Shown one piece after another: positions 17,604 through 26,287 of a stretch of 64,000 nucleotides of DNA. The DNA lies in the NCBI RefSeq assembly GCF_002295065.1, contig NZ_NSGG01000023.1, positions 1-64,000 of the forward strand. Direction: 5' to 3'. The notes beneath the pieces are model-generated. The model worked only from the letters and a program-made list of their open reading frames with translations, had not been told where the DNA came from and ran no database searches. The position numbers and the translations under genes are program-made. Numbering within the stretch: position 1 is the stretch's first letter; each line of letters begins with the position of its first letter. The DNA is from Mesorhizobium sp. WSM3859. GTDB taxonomy: Bacteria > Pseudomonadota > Alphaproteobacteria > Rhizobiales > Rhizobiaceae.

Positions 17604-17661
17604 TCTTTGGACGGTGGCCCTCCATCGCCGGCCATATGTAACAACTCCGAGATGAGGTAGA

Positions 17662-18651
17662 ATGCCGCTTACGTCTGGGCTGGCGTTCATCGAACGGGGG
17701 CATGCAATGCAGGCGATACCGATAGCGCATCCGGCAGAGCAACCTGCCGCCGCCTTGGGCGGCTATCCCACCGCCGTCTTGTGCTGGCTGCTGTCGGCCG
17801 GGGTCTATATCGCGGCCAAATGGGTCGCGCCGGAAATGCCACCCTGGGGGTTGTGCTTCTGGCGGCTCCTGCTGGCCTGCGCCATCCTGTTGCCGATCGT
17901 GCACCGCCATCACGGCGCGATGCTGGCGCTTCTCAAATCCCGGCCGCTTGAGATCGTCGCCGTCGGCGCCATCGGCCTGACGCTTTGCCAGGGCATGATC
18001 TACCGTGGCCTGAACGACACCGACGCGACCACGGCCGGCATCATCATGGCGATGTCGCCGATCATGACCATGGTGCTGGCGCGCCTCGTGCTGGGCGAAC
18101 CGCTCGGCCTCTGGAAGGCGCTCGGCGCGGTTGCCGCGCTTGCCGGCATGCTGGTGATCGTCGCGCATGGCAATATCGACGCGCTGGTGCGGCTGCGCTT
18201 CAACATCGGCGAGTTGTGGATCGTCGGCAGCGCGTTTTGCTGGGCGCTCTACACGGTGCTCCTGCGTCGCTCCAAATTCGGCCTCGAGCTTCTGCCGCTG
18301 GTGGTCCTCCTGCTCGGTGCGGGCGCGTTGGTGGCGCTGCCGTTCCATCTCTGGGAAATAGTCAACGACGAACGCTCCGCCCTGAACGGCAACGGCATGC
18401 TCGCGCTCGCCTACCTGGCCGGCCCCGGCGGTGCGCTGATGTATTATCTCTACAACAAAAGCGTCGAGACGCTGGGCGCCAGCCGGGCAAGCATGCTGCT
18501 CTATCTGCAGACGCTGTTCGTCGCCATCCTCGCCTATCTGCTGCTCGGAGAGAGCCTGCATGATTACGACCTGATCGGCGCCGCCTTCATTGTGGGCGGG
18601 GTCGTGCTGGCGACCGTCATCAAGCCGAGGACACTTCCAGCTAAGGCGTGA
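17662..18651 (+). CDS. EamA/DMT-superfamily transporter
   Basis: This 329-residue protein has about ten hydrophobic segments in two EamA halves (e.g. YPTAVLCWLLSAGVYIAAKW; GIIMAMSPIMTMVLARLVLG; LLYLQTLFVAILAYLLLGE). DMT carriers export amino acids, sugars or other metabolites across the inner membrane; the substrate cannot be told. ATG 17707 is an alternative start that removes 15 residues. It stands alone. Confidence 0.88.
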   Translation: MPLTSGLAFIERGHAMQAIPIAHPAEQPAAALGGYPTAVLCWLLSAGVYIAAKWVAPEMPPWGLCFWRLLLACAILLPIVHRHHGAMLALLKSRPLEIVAVGAIGLTLCQGMIYRGLNDTDATTAGIIMAMSPIMTMVLARLVLGEPLGLWKALGAVAALAGMLVIVAHGNIDALVRLRFNIGELWIVGSAFCWALYTVLLRRSKFGLELLPLVVLLLGAGALVALPFHLWEIVNDERSALNGNGMLALAYLAGPGGALMYYLYNKSVETLGASRASMLLYLQTLFVAILAYLLLGESLHDYDLIGAAFIVGGVVLATVIKPRTLPAKA

Positions 18652-18739
18652 AGGGAGCGTCGAAGCAGCTCGCTTAACATATGTGGATGTCCGCGCCGCC
18701 GGATCGATCTATCGCCTTGGTGGGGCGGAAAGAATCGAC

Positions 18740-18985
18740 ATGGACTGCTTCACCAGGCTCGAAGCGCTGATCGATGCCGGCGGCGCCGACGCGGCCGAGG
18801 AAGCGCGTACGCTGCTCCGGCACCTGGCCGCCGGCTCACGAGCCGCTTTCGACGCGGCCGACGAGTTCCTGATCGAGTTGATGACGCTGGCCTTCCTGGT
18901 CGAGGCCGGCCTGGAAGCCTTCCATAACCCTGCGCGGCGGCTCGCGCGCCTCAGGCTCTCCCGGCTGAAGCTGCTGCTGGCCTGA
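18740..18985 (+). CDS. Hypothetical helical protein
   Basis: This 81-residue Ala/Leu-rich protein (EARTLLRHLAAGSRAAFDAADE, ending ARLRLSRLKLLLA) has no signal peptide. It lies 89 bp after the EamA gene on the same strand. No family recognised; the codon pattern is consistent with coding. Confidence 0.5.
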   Translation: MDCFTRLEALIDAGGADAAEEARTLLRHLAAGSRAAFDAADEFLIELMTLAFLVEAGLEAFHNPARRLARLRLSRLKLLLA

Positions 18986-19087
18986 CGCACCAAGCTTTCC
19001 TAAATTAGCCATTTTTGCTATTGGCTGCCCTTCGCAGCGGCGGCCTCGGCCGAAGGGGACCATGGCGATCGACAAGCGCGTGAACGC

Positions 19088-20641
19088 ATGAACGGCTCTC
19101 AGCACAGGTTGGAGCTGCGCGTGCTTGGCGATTTTCAGGTGACGCGCGACGGCCAGCCGCTTGACCTTCCGCCGTCGCGCAAGACGCGGGCGCTGCTTGC
19201 TTACCTCGCCGTCACCGCCAGGCAGCACCAGCGCGAGCGGTTATGCGAGATATTCTGGGACATCCCCGACGACCCGCGCGGCGCCTTGCGCTGGAGCCTG
19301 TCCAAGATCCGCCAGGTGCTGGACGGCGACGAATCCTCCCTCATCGCCGATCGCAACGCCGTGACGCTCAAGCTCGACACTGACTATGCGCGACTGGCGC
19401 CGCTGGTGAAAGCCGATCTGTCGTCCCGCTCGACCGAGGAGCTCGAAGCCGTCCTTGCCTCGATCCGCGGCGGCTTTCTCGCCGACCTCTCGCTCGAACG
19501 ATGCTTCGAGTACGAGTCCTGGCGGCAGGCGATCGCCAGCGAAGTGGAGATCGTCGAGCTCGGCATCCTGCGCGAGCTGGTCGAGCGTCTGGCCGGTGAG
19601 CCGCGGCGAGCGTTGCCGCTCGCACAGCGCTTGCGCCGCCTCGCGCCCGGCGAGGCCGGCCTCGCCGCCGAGACAGAGGCGCTGGAGGACAAGGTCCGCT
19701 CGGCCGCCGCCCAAGCAACCGGCCGCGCGCCGCAACCTGGTTCCCACACGCCACCACAGGCGCCGCCGAAACCCGGCGCGTCAGCGCAGGATCCCGGCCG
19801 CGCCGTGCAATTCTGCCGTGCACTCGACGGCACCAGGCTCGCTTATGCCAGCACCGGCAGCGGCCCGGCGATCCTGCGCGCCGCGCACTGGATGTCGCAT
19901 CTCACCTTTGACTGGGACAGCCCGATCTGGCGGCACTGGATGCGCGAACTGTCGCGCCACAACCGGCTGGTGCGCTATGACGAGCGTTGCAACGGCCTTT
20001 CGCAGCGGCATGTCATCGACATTTCGTTCGAGACCATGGTGTCGGACCTCGAATGCGTGGTCAAGGCTACAGGGCTCGACCGCTTCACCTTGCTCGGTCT
20101 GTCGCAGAGCTGCGCGGTTTCGATCGCTTATGCCATACGCCACCCCGAGCGGGTCTCGGGCATGGTCCTTTATGGCGGCTACGTCAAAGGCTGGCGGGCG
20201 CGCGGCGACGCCGGCGAGATCGCGACGCGCGAGGCCGTGGCGACGCTGATGCGCGAGAACTGGGGCAAGCCGAACCCGATGTTTCGCCAGGCCTTCTGCT
20301 CCATGTTCATCCCCGGAGCCACGCACGAGCATTTCGCCTGGATGGACGAACTGATGCTGCGCACCGTCTCGCCCGACGATGCCTGGCGTCTTCAGAACTC
20401 CTTTTCGATGATCGACGTCAGCGACCTGCTCGAGAAGGTGCGGGTGCCGACGCTGGTGTTGCACGCGCGCGACGACAACGTCGCGCCGGTCGAATCCGGG
20501 CGCACCATGGCCGCGGGCATTCCGGGCGCCCGCTTCATCGAGCTCGACAGCCAGAACCACATCCTGCTTGAAGGCGAGCCCGCCTTTGAGGAGTTCATAG
20601 ACCACGTCCGCGCCTTCATCGCCGAGACGGCGGGCGCCTAA
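19088..20641 (+). CDS. BTAD/SARP-type regulator fused to an alpha/beta hydrolase
   Basis: This 517-residue fusion has three parts. Residues ~1-95 form a winged helix of the OmpR/SARP kind (LRVLGDFQVTRDGQPLDLPP, RETRALLAYLAV-like segment, GALRWSLSKIRQVL). Residues ~96-230 form a helical BTAD region with a Pro-rich linker. Residues ~240-515 form an alpha/beta hydrolase with acid HARDDNVAP and His SQNHILLEGE. The nucleophile elbow reads GLSQS instead of GxSxG. It could be a ligand-sensing regulator in which the hydrolase binds or cleaves the effector. It converges with the OsmC-MaoC operon (18 bp between stops) and may control it, which is inference. Confidence 0.85.
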   Translation: MNGSQHRLELRVLGDFQVTRDGQPLDLPPSRKTRALLAYLAVTARQHQRERLCEIFWDIPDDPRGALRWSLSKIRQVLDGDESSLIADRNAVTLKLDTDYARLAPLVKADLSSRSTEELEAVLASIRGGFLADLSLERCFEYESWRQAIASEVEIVELGILRELVERLAGEPRRALPLAQRLRRLAPGEAGLAAETEALEDKVRSAAAQATGRAPQPGSHTPPQAPPKPGASAQDPGRAVQFCRALDGTRLAYASTGSGPAILRAAHWMSHLTFDWDSPIWRHWMRELSRHNRLVRYDERCNGLSQRHVIDISFETMVSDLECVVKATGLDRFTLLGLSQSCAVSIAYAIRHPERVSGMVLYGGYVKGWRARGDAGEIATREAVATLMRENWGKPNPMFRQAFCSMFIPGATHEHFAWMDELMLRTVSPDDAWRLQNSFSMIDVSDLLEKVRVPTLVLHARDDNVAPVESGRTMAAGIPGARFIELDSQNHILLEGEPAFEEFIDHVRAFIAETAGA

Positions 20642-20659
20642 CTAGGGGCCGAGAACTCT

Positions 20660-21133
20660 TCAGCCCTTGGCGAGCGGCACGGTGAACACCGTGGCGGTGC
20701 CGGTGAGGCAAAGCTCGCCGGCTTCGTTGCGCACCGAGGTCTCCAGCTTGGTGATCGGTTTGTCGGCACGCACTTCCTTGACCTCGACGCGGCCGGTGAT
20801 CAGTTCGCCGACGCCGACCGCCTTGACGAATTTCCACGACACTTCGAGGAACACCGAGCCGGGGCCGGGGAGGTCCTCCGCCACCACCGCGTTCAGGATG
20901 CCGGAGGTGACGCCGCCCTGCACGATGAGCTTGCCGAACACCGAGGCCTCGGCTAGCGCCTTGTCATAGTGCAGCGGGTTACGGTCGCCGGTCATCTCGG
21001 CGAAGGCGTCGATATCCTGCGGCTGCGTGCGCCGCGAGCGCTCGGCGAAAGCGCCCACCTGCGGACGCCCCTTGACGACGCCGACCCAGCCGTCCTGCAT
21101 CAGATGCCCATCCTTCATCAACTGCAAAGTCAT
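20660..21133 (-). CDS. MaoC-like dehydratase/hotdog protein
   Basis: This 157-residue single-hotdog protein has the hydratase motif region (AEMTGDRNPLHYDKALAEAS, with Asp and His spaced as in (R)-specific enoyl-CoA hydratases). ATG 21133 overlaps the TGA of the upstream flavoprotein (ATGA), so translation is coupled. It would add water across an enoyl-thioester or a related double bond. It is the last gene of the four-gene minus-strand operon. Confidence 0.87.
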   Translation of the reverse strand: MTLQLMKDGHLMQDGWVGVVKGRPQVGAFAERSRRTQPQDIDAFAEMTGDRNPLHYDKALAEASVFGKLIVQGGVTSGILNAVVAEDLPGPGSVFLEVSWKFVKAVGVGELITGRVEVKEVRADKPITKLETSVRNEAGELCLTGTATVFTVPLAKG

Positions 21134-22401
21134 GGTCTTGCTCCTGTTCGGTTGTGTGAAAGGTCGGCCGGCGGCCTGTCCTGGTTGGCCGGCGCCCGAT
21201 AGGTCGAGGGCTTCGAGGCGCGGCGGACGGGCATGGGTTGCCCGGCCAGCGCCTGCACCTCTGCCTTCAGCACGCCGCTGAAGCGGCGATGCCTTTCGCC
21301 GATATCGTCGAGCGTCCATTCGAAACCGGCGATCGCGTCGGTGGTATCCAGTATCTGGTTGGCGATCATGTCGCGCTGCCGCTGCCAGATCGCGAATGCC
21401 GCCTCCGAGCCGTCGAGGATGGCCCGCGCCAGAGTTTCGGCGTCGCGCAGCGCATCGGAAATGCCATGCGAGGTGATCGGATCGCGGAAGAAGCCGGCAT
21501 CGCCCACCAGCGCCCAGCCGGGGCCGTGCGGCTGGCGGATATAGCCCGGCACGCCCCGGAACGCCTGTAGCCGCGCATCCTTCGGCGCCCGGGCCGCCTG
21601 TTCCGCCAGCGCCGGTGAAAGCGCTTCCAGCACATCCATGCGGGCACGCGCGTGGCCGAGGCGGAAGCGCTGGTCGAACAGGCTCGTCGGCACCGAGGCG
21701 ACGATGCAGGCGAGGCCGTCATCGGTCGGGATGAACGAGCCGGCGATCCCGTCGCGGAAATACCAGTGGTAGCCGGCGCCGGGCTCGACCGGCGCATAGC
21801 CATAGACATGGGCGGCCGACACCGCGCCGCGCCGCAAGGGCTGGGCGTCGACGCATTTTGCCACCAGCGAGCCGATGCCGTCGGCGCCGACCACGATATC
21901 GGCGCCGACCCGCAGGGATGTGCGGCCGGCGGCGCGGATCTCGATGCCGCGCACCCGGCCACGGGTGTCGGCGAAGAGATCGCCGACCGCGACTTCGTGC
22001 AGGATCTCCGCGCCGGCCTTGCGCGCCGCATCGACCAGGATGCGGTCGAGCACGGTGCGCCGCGGCGCGATCAGGCCGGGAAGCTCCGAACCGGAGGCGA
22101 GGGGGATGGTGATCTCGTTGTCGCCGTAATGGAAGGTCGTCGTCTCGATCAGCGGCGTGCCGGCCCTGAGCAGCGGCTCGAGCAGGCCCCAGCGCCACAA
22201 TTGCAGCACCGCCGGCCGCATCAGCGCATGCGTCGACAGCGTGTCGGAGCCATAGGGCTTGCGGTCGATCGCCAGCACCTTGAGGCCCGCGCGGGCAAGC
22301 AGCATCGCGGTCGCCGCACCCGCGCAGCGCGCGCCGACGATGATGGCGTCGTAATGGCTGCGCTTGGGCGCGGTCATGAGAGAGATCGGGTTGCTTGCCA
22401 T
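21130..22401 (-). CDS. FAD-dependent oxidoreductase, geranylgeranyl-reductase/halogenase-like
   Basis: This 423-residue protein has an N-terminal Rossmann FAD motif (YDAIIVGARCAGAATAMLLARAG, Gly pattern GARCAG). It also has the mid-protein group-A flavoprotein motif GADGIGS and the late motif LVGDAGFFRDPITSHGISDAL. It belongs with para-hydroxybenzoate-hydroxylase-fold enzymes related to geranylgeranyl reductases. Substrate unknown; the MaoC and monooxygenase partners suggest oxidation of a lipid or polyketide-like acyl compound. Confidence 0.85.
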   Translation of the reverse strand: MASNPISLMTAPKRSHYDAIIVGARCAGAATAMLLARAGLKVLAIDRKPYGSDTLSTHALMRPAVLQLWRWGLLEPLLRAGTPLIETTTFHYGDNEITIPLASGSELPGLIAPRRTVLDRILVDAARKAGAEILHEVAVGDLFADTRGRVRGIEIRAAGRTSLRVGADIVVGADGIGSLVAKCVDAQPLRRGAVSAAHVYGYAPVEPGAGYHWYFRDGIAGSFIPTDDGLACIVASVPTSLFDQRFRLGHARARMDVLEALSPALAEQAARAPKDARLQAFRGVPGYIRQPHGPGWALVGDAGFFRDPITSHGISDALRDAETLARAILDGSEAAFAIWQRQRDMIANQILDTTDAIAGFEWTLDDIGERHRRFSGVLKAEVQALAGQPMPVRRASKPSTYRAPANQDRPPADLSHNRTGARP

Positions 22402-22412
22402 GGTCGTGGTCC

Positions 22413-23639
22413 TCAGGCCGCCTTGCGGCCGTTGCAGTCGAGATGACGGGAGATTTCGGCGGCGATCGCCTCGGCATCCGCGCCGACGCCGCCGATGAAG
22501 TTGGAATCGCGCTTGCGCAGGAAGCGGAAACCGAGCGCGTAGAGGCCGGGCACGCTGGTGATGCCGCCCTGATGCGCAAGCTCGCCATCGGCGCCGAGCG
22601 CCAGCGGCTCCAGCCAGCCGAACGAGCGCGCATAGCCGGTCGCCCAGATGATGCTTCGGATCGAACCGTCCTTCAGCGAGAGCCGCTCGCTCGAGGCCGA
22701 TGGCAGCGCCACCGGCTCGGGCCGGTAGGGTATCGCCCCACCCGCGAAGCGGTCGATCTGGTCGAGCAGGCGCGCCTGCTTCGCTTCGGCTGCCGCGATG
22801 TGCTGGCCGAGATCGCCTGCGAAGGCGATCTCGCGGTCGCCGACGCCGCGCACCCGCCCGGTGAGTTCCACGCCAAGCGCCTGCAGCGTGGCGAGATCGA
22901 CATCGGCCCTGTCCGGCCGGCCGGCGAGTTGCAGCGAAGGCTGGCCCCGGGCGCCTTCCGGATTGGCCAGGTCTTCTGGTCGCTGCGCCATCAGGCCCAT
23001 TGCGCAGAGCCAGAAGAAGATGTCCTGGCCGCGCCATGTTCTGGGCAGGCGCGTATGCTTGCCGACCGAAAGCACAACGCGCCGCCCTGCGCGGGCGAGC
23101 TCGTCGGCGATCTGCACGCCGGAGGATGACGCGCCGACGACCAGCACGCCGCCGCCCGGCAGCTCGCCGGGCGAGCGATAGTGCGAAGCGTGGATGCTGA
23201 GCGGTCCGCGAAGGGTCTCCGCCGAAAAAGGGATGAGCGGCCGGTCGCAATGTCCCGTCGCGACGACGACCGCGCGTGCCGACCAGTCGCCGGCGCAGGT
23301 GCGCAAGGCGAAGCCGTCGCCGGTTCGCTTGGCGCCGAGGACCTCGACATTGGTCTCGACTGGCGCATGCCATTGCCAGGCGTAGCGCTCCAGGCTTTCG
23401 ACGAAAGCCCCTTTGCTCATGAAGCCGTCGGGATCGCCGCCTTTGTAAGGCGAGCCGGGGAGCGCATTCAGCCAGTTCGGCGTGAGCAGCCGAAGCGAGC
23501 GCCAGCTCTGCGAGCGCCAGCGCTCGCCGATGCGGCCGCGCTCCAGCACGGCATGGTCGATGCCGGCCTGGCCGAGGCAGTGGCTGAGCGCAAGGCCGGC
23601 CTGGCCGGCCCCGATGATGACGACGTCCGCGCGTCTCAT
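22413..23639 (-). CDS. Flavin-containing monooxygenase-like NAD(P)-binding protein
   Basis: This 408-residue protein has an FAD Rossmann motif (VVIIGAGQAGLALSHCLGQAG), a second nucleotide motif (GGVLVVGASSSGVQIADELA) and the ATG-type motif IIWATGY. These mark the single-component FMO/putative-oxidoreductase group. It would use NADPH and O2 to oxygenate a soft nucleophile or ketone. It lies 11 bp before the next flavoprotein in the operon. Confidence 0.87.
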   Translation of the reverse strand: MRRADVVIIGAGQAGLALSHCLGQAGIDHAVLERGRIGERWRSQSWRSLRLLTPNWLNALPGSPYKGGDPDGFMSKGAFVESLERYAWQWHAPVETNVEVLGAKRTGDGFALRTCAGDWSARAVVVATGHCDRPLIPFSAETLRGPLSIHASHYRSPGELPGGGVLVVGASSSGVQIADELARAGRRVVLSVGKHTRLPRTWRGQDIFFWLCAMGLMAQRPEDLANPEGARGQPSLQLAGRPDRADVDLATLQALGVELTGRVRGVGDREIAFAGDLGQHIAAAEAKQARLLDQIDRFAGGAIPYRPEPVALPSASSERLSLKDGSIRSIIWATGYARSFGWLEPLALGADGELAHQGGITSVPGLYALGFRFLRKRDSNFIGGVGADAEAIAAEISRHLDCNGRKAA

Positions 23640-23697
23640 GGATCAGTTCCGTCTGAGGGAAGAGGCGGTCCGGATTGGCCCCGGACCGCCTGCAGGC

Positions 23698-24276
23698 TTA
23701 CTGGATGGTCTTGATGCCGACGGTGACCGGCACGCCCTTGGTCAGCACGTCGAAGACCGCCGAACGGGTGCGCGACTGCTCGACCAGCTGTTGGAGCTTT
23801 TCGGCCGGCGCGTCGCCTTCGATCTCGAACGACACATGAATGTTCTGGAAGCCGTTGCGGACCTCGTCGGAAATGCCGAGGATGCCGCGCAGGTCGATGT
23901 CGCCGTCGACCGAGCACTTCACCTTGGTGAGCTTGATGCCGCGCGCGGCGGCGATGTTGGCGACGCCCGCCATCAGGCAGCCCGCCAGCCCGTGCAGCAG
24001 CCACTCGACCGGGGTCGGCGCATTGTCGGCGCCGCACAGGATCGCCGGATGGTCGGCGTCGGCATAATGCGGCTTCTCGTGCTTCTGCTCGTTGCCGGCG
24101 CCGAAGAAGCCGTTCATGACGGTCTTGCTGTGCGTGCCCTCGATCCACTCATTGTGGGCGCGGAACTGGAACTTGGCGAGCTCCGGCTGCCCGGCGACGA
24201 AATTGATCGTCGCCATCAGGTTCGGCGTGTCGACCCCGTTGAGCGGAAGCCGTGCAGGTTTGGTGTTGGGTTGCAT
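23698..24276 (-). CDS. OsmC family protein
   Basis: This ~192-residue protein fits the larger OsmC/YhfA type. A strand-rich N-terminal half (FRAHNEWIEGTHSKT) precedes the helix TPVEWLLHGLAGCLMAGV with the conserved Cys. The C-terminal part contains GIKLTKVKCSVDGDIDLRGIL. OsmC proteins reduce organic hydroperoxides, and some members are linked to organosulfur or dehalogenation pathways. ATG 24276 has GGAG eight bases upstream; the ATG at 24282 sits against the same GGAG. It heads the OsmC-FMO-GGR-MaoC operon. Confidence 0.87.
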   Translation of the reverse strand: MQPNTKPARLPLNGVDTPNLMATINFVAGQPELAKFQFRAHNEWIEGTHSKTVMNGFFGAGNEQKHEKPHYADADHPAILCGADNAPTPVEWLLHGLAGCLMAGVANIAAARGIKLTKVKCSVDGDIDLRGILGISDEVRNGFQNIHVSFEIEGDAPAEKLQQLVEQSRTRSAVFDVLTKGVPVTVGIKTIQ

Positions 24277-24456
24277 CTTCATCTCCAAAGGTTGTTTTGC
24301 GGCTTGGTTGCCGTGACGGCCTCTGTTTGCCGATGGAGCGTTTGAACGAGAGTGGTTGCGACCGTGGAATTTTTCATACGCACACCGTGGAAATTGGCGT
24401 TGGACGTATCGTTTGAAACGAGGTGACTCACCGCTTGAGCCGATGCGCCAGAACGC

Positions 24457-24490
24457 AAAAACCCCGGGCGTTGGAAGGGCGCCCGAGGCT
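24457..24490 (-). terminator. Rho-independent terminator after the DUF1127 gene
   Basis: On the minus strand, CCTCGGGCG and CGCCCGGGG form a 9 bp stem with an 8-10 nt loop, followed by TTTTTG. It sits about 60 bp after the stop of the DUF1127 gene. Confidence 0.8.
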
Positions 24491-24546
24491 TCTCGACGGC
24501 GTGGCCGCGATCGCTGTCGCCGGTCATCCGGCATTGCGGATGTCCG

Positions 24547-24771
24547 TCACGTCCGTGTGGAGGCGGCGGAGAGCATGGCGGTGTAGCGGTCGATTTCCGA
24601 ACGTGCGATGCCCATGTCCTTGAGCAGAAAGTCCGGCATGGCCTGCAAGGCGGCTCGATCTCTGCGCATCCTCATCGCACGGTCGAAGAACCTGAACGCG
24701 CGGCCGGCAAAGCCAATCGGGCCGGAGCCCGCACGGCCGGTTTGAAAGGCGGTATGTTCCAAAGTCGTCAT
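24547..24771 (-). CDS. DUF1127 domain small protein
   Basis: This 74-residue protein ends with the DUF1127 pattern RDRAALQAMPDFLLKDMGI then RSEIDRY. DUF1127 proteins in rhizobia and Agrobacterium affect RNA turnover, phosphate or stress responses and often bind RNA. The start at 24771 follows GGAGACGACG; the longer frame to 24801 is less likely. It is followed by a clear terminator. Confidence 0.88.
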   Translation of the reverse strand: MTTLEHTAFQTGRAGSGPIGFAGRAFRFFDRAMRMRRDRAALQAMPDFLLKDMGIARSEIDRYTAMLSAASTRT

Positions 24772-24964
24772 CGTCGTCTCCATCTGTTGCGGCGCGACCA
24801 TTCGCGTCGTCGATGGAGGGCTTGTCGCTTATGACCGGGGGAGCCAGCGTTGGAGCGGGCGTCGAAATTGCCGTGGAATCGAGCTGCTCGGCCGTTTCCA
24901 CGCCGATGTGGCAAGAGCGTCTGGCCGCCCGAAATACGGCTACGCGAATTGGCGCAAAGCGCCC

Positions 24965-26284
24965 CTACCGCTCCCTGAACGCCCGCGCGAAGGAGTCCAT
25001 CATCGGCCGCACCAGATATTCGAAGAAGGTCCGGTCGCCGGTGCTGATGAAGGTGTCGACCGGGGCGCCGGGATAAAGCTGTTCTCTCTTCACGCCGGGC
25101 GGTAAGGCGTCAGCGATCTTCAGCCTGGCGCGGAAATAGGGCTCGTGCGTGGTTTCGTCGATCAGCCGGTCGGCGGAAATCTCGCTCACCGTGGCCGGCA
25201 CCTCTGGCGTGAGCCGCGCGTTGAGCGCCGACAGCCTGAGCTTCGCCTTCTGGCCGACATGCACCTGGTCGATGTCCCGCGGCCTGAGCTTTGCGTCCAC
25301 CACCAGGCCCGATGACGTGGGCAGGATCTCCATGATCTTCTCGCCGGGCGCGACCACGCTGCCTTGCGCGTTGTAGGTCGAGGACACGACGATGCCCGCC
25401 GCCGGCGCGGTGATCGTCGTGCGCTTCAGCACGGCTTCCGCCGCGCGCATCTGCTCCTCGATGTCGGCGAGGTTGGTGCGCACGTCGTCGAGCTTGGTCA
25501 GCGCCTCCTCGACGCGCTGCGTGGTGGCGCGCTCGGTCTGCGCCTCGGCCTCCGCGATCTGCGTGTTGGCGGAGGCAAGGTACGCCGCCAGCGCGCCGGC
25601 CTGGCCGACAAGGTCGGCCTCCGAGCGCAGCAGCTGCGAATATTCGCTGCGGTTGGTGAGGCCCTTGCTGAGAAGGTCGGTCTTGATGCCGAGCTCCTTC
25701 TTCACCACCTCGGCTTGCTGCTCGATCGCCGCCTTCTGCGCGTTCAGGCCCTTGACGGATTCGCGATGCATCGCGACGCGCTGCGCCAGGATCGACTGTT
25801 CCGAGCGGAAGCGGGAGAGCCTGGCGTCGAACTCCTTCTGCTGTTCGCGGATCAGGTTCTGGAAATCCTGCTGGAACGGCGCTGGCGCGGGCTCGGTCAT
25901 CGGCGCCAGCCGGTCCAGCCCGTCGCGCTCGGCCTCCAGCCGCGCCGCGCTGGCCTTGAGCGCGATCCACTGGCGGGTCAGCCGGTTGAGATCGGCCTCC
26001 GGAGCGGTCCGGTCGAGCAGGATGAGCTCCTGGCCTTCGCGCACGCGGTCGCCTTCATGCACAAGCAACCTGCTGATGATGCCGCCCTCGCGATGCTGGA
26101 TCAGGATGTTGCCGCCGGTCGCCGCGATCGTGCCTTGCGTGATCACCGCGCCCGCCAGCGGCGCGCTCGCTGCCCAGTAGCCGAAGCCGCCGACCAGGAG
26201 CGCGATTGCCGCGTAGCCGGCAAAGGCCGTGCGGCGGAAGTCGGTGCGCGGGCCGTCGTCGAAGGTGAGGCTTGGCGCGGACAT
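24965..26284 (-). CDS. prsE: Type I secretion membrane-fusion protein (HlyD family, PrsE-like)
   Basis: This 439-residue protein has one N-terminal membrane segment (YAAIALLVGGFGYWAASAPL). A biotinyl-lipoyl half follows (GGIISRLLVHEGDRVREGQ), then long coiled coils around residues 100-270 and a C-terminal beta region with PGAPVDTFISTGDRT. It bridges the inner-membrane ABC exporter to the outer-membrane channel. It is the last gene of the GH16-prsD-prsE group (3 bp gap). The symbol follows the rhizobial PrsDE system by context. Confidence 0.9.
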   Translation of the reverse strand: MSAPSLTFDDGPRTDFRRTAFAGYAAIALLVGGFGYWAASAPLAGAVITQGTIAATGGNILIQHREGGIISRLLVHEGDRVREGQELILLDRTAPEADLNRLTRQWIALKASAARLEAERDGLDRLAPMTEPAPAPFQQDFQNLIREQQKEFDARLSRFRSEQSILAQRVAMHRESVKGLNAQKAAIEQQAEVVKKELGIKTDLLSKGLTNRSEYSQLLRSEADLVGQAGALAAYLASANTQIAEAEAQTERATTQRVEEALTKLDDVRTNLADIEEQMRAAEAVLKRTTITAPAAGIVVSSTYNAQGSVVAPGEKIMEILPTSSGLVVDAKLRPRDIDQVHVGQKAKLRLSALNARLTPEVPATVSEISADRLIDETTHEPYFRARLKIADALPPGVKREQLYPGAPVDTFISTGDRTFFEYLVRPMMDSFARAFRER

Positions 26285-26287
26285 CGT

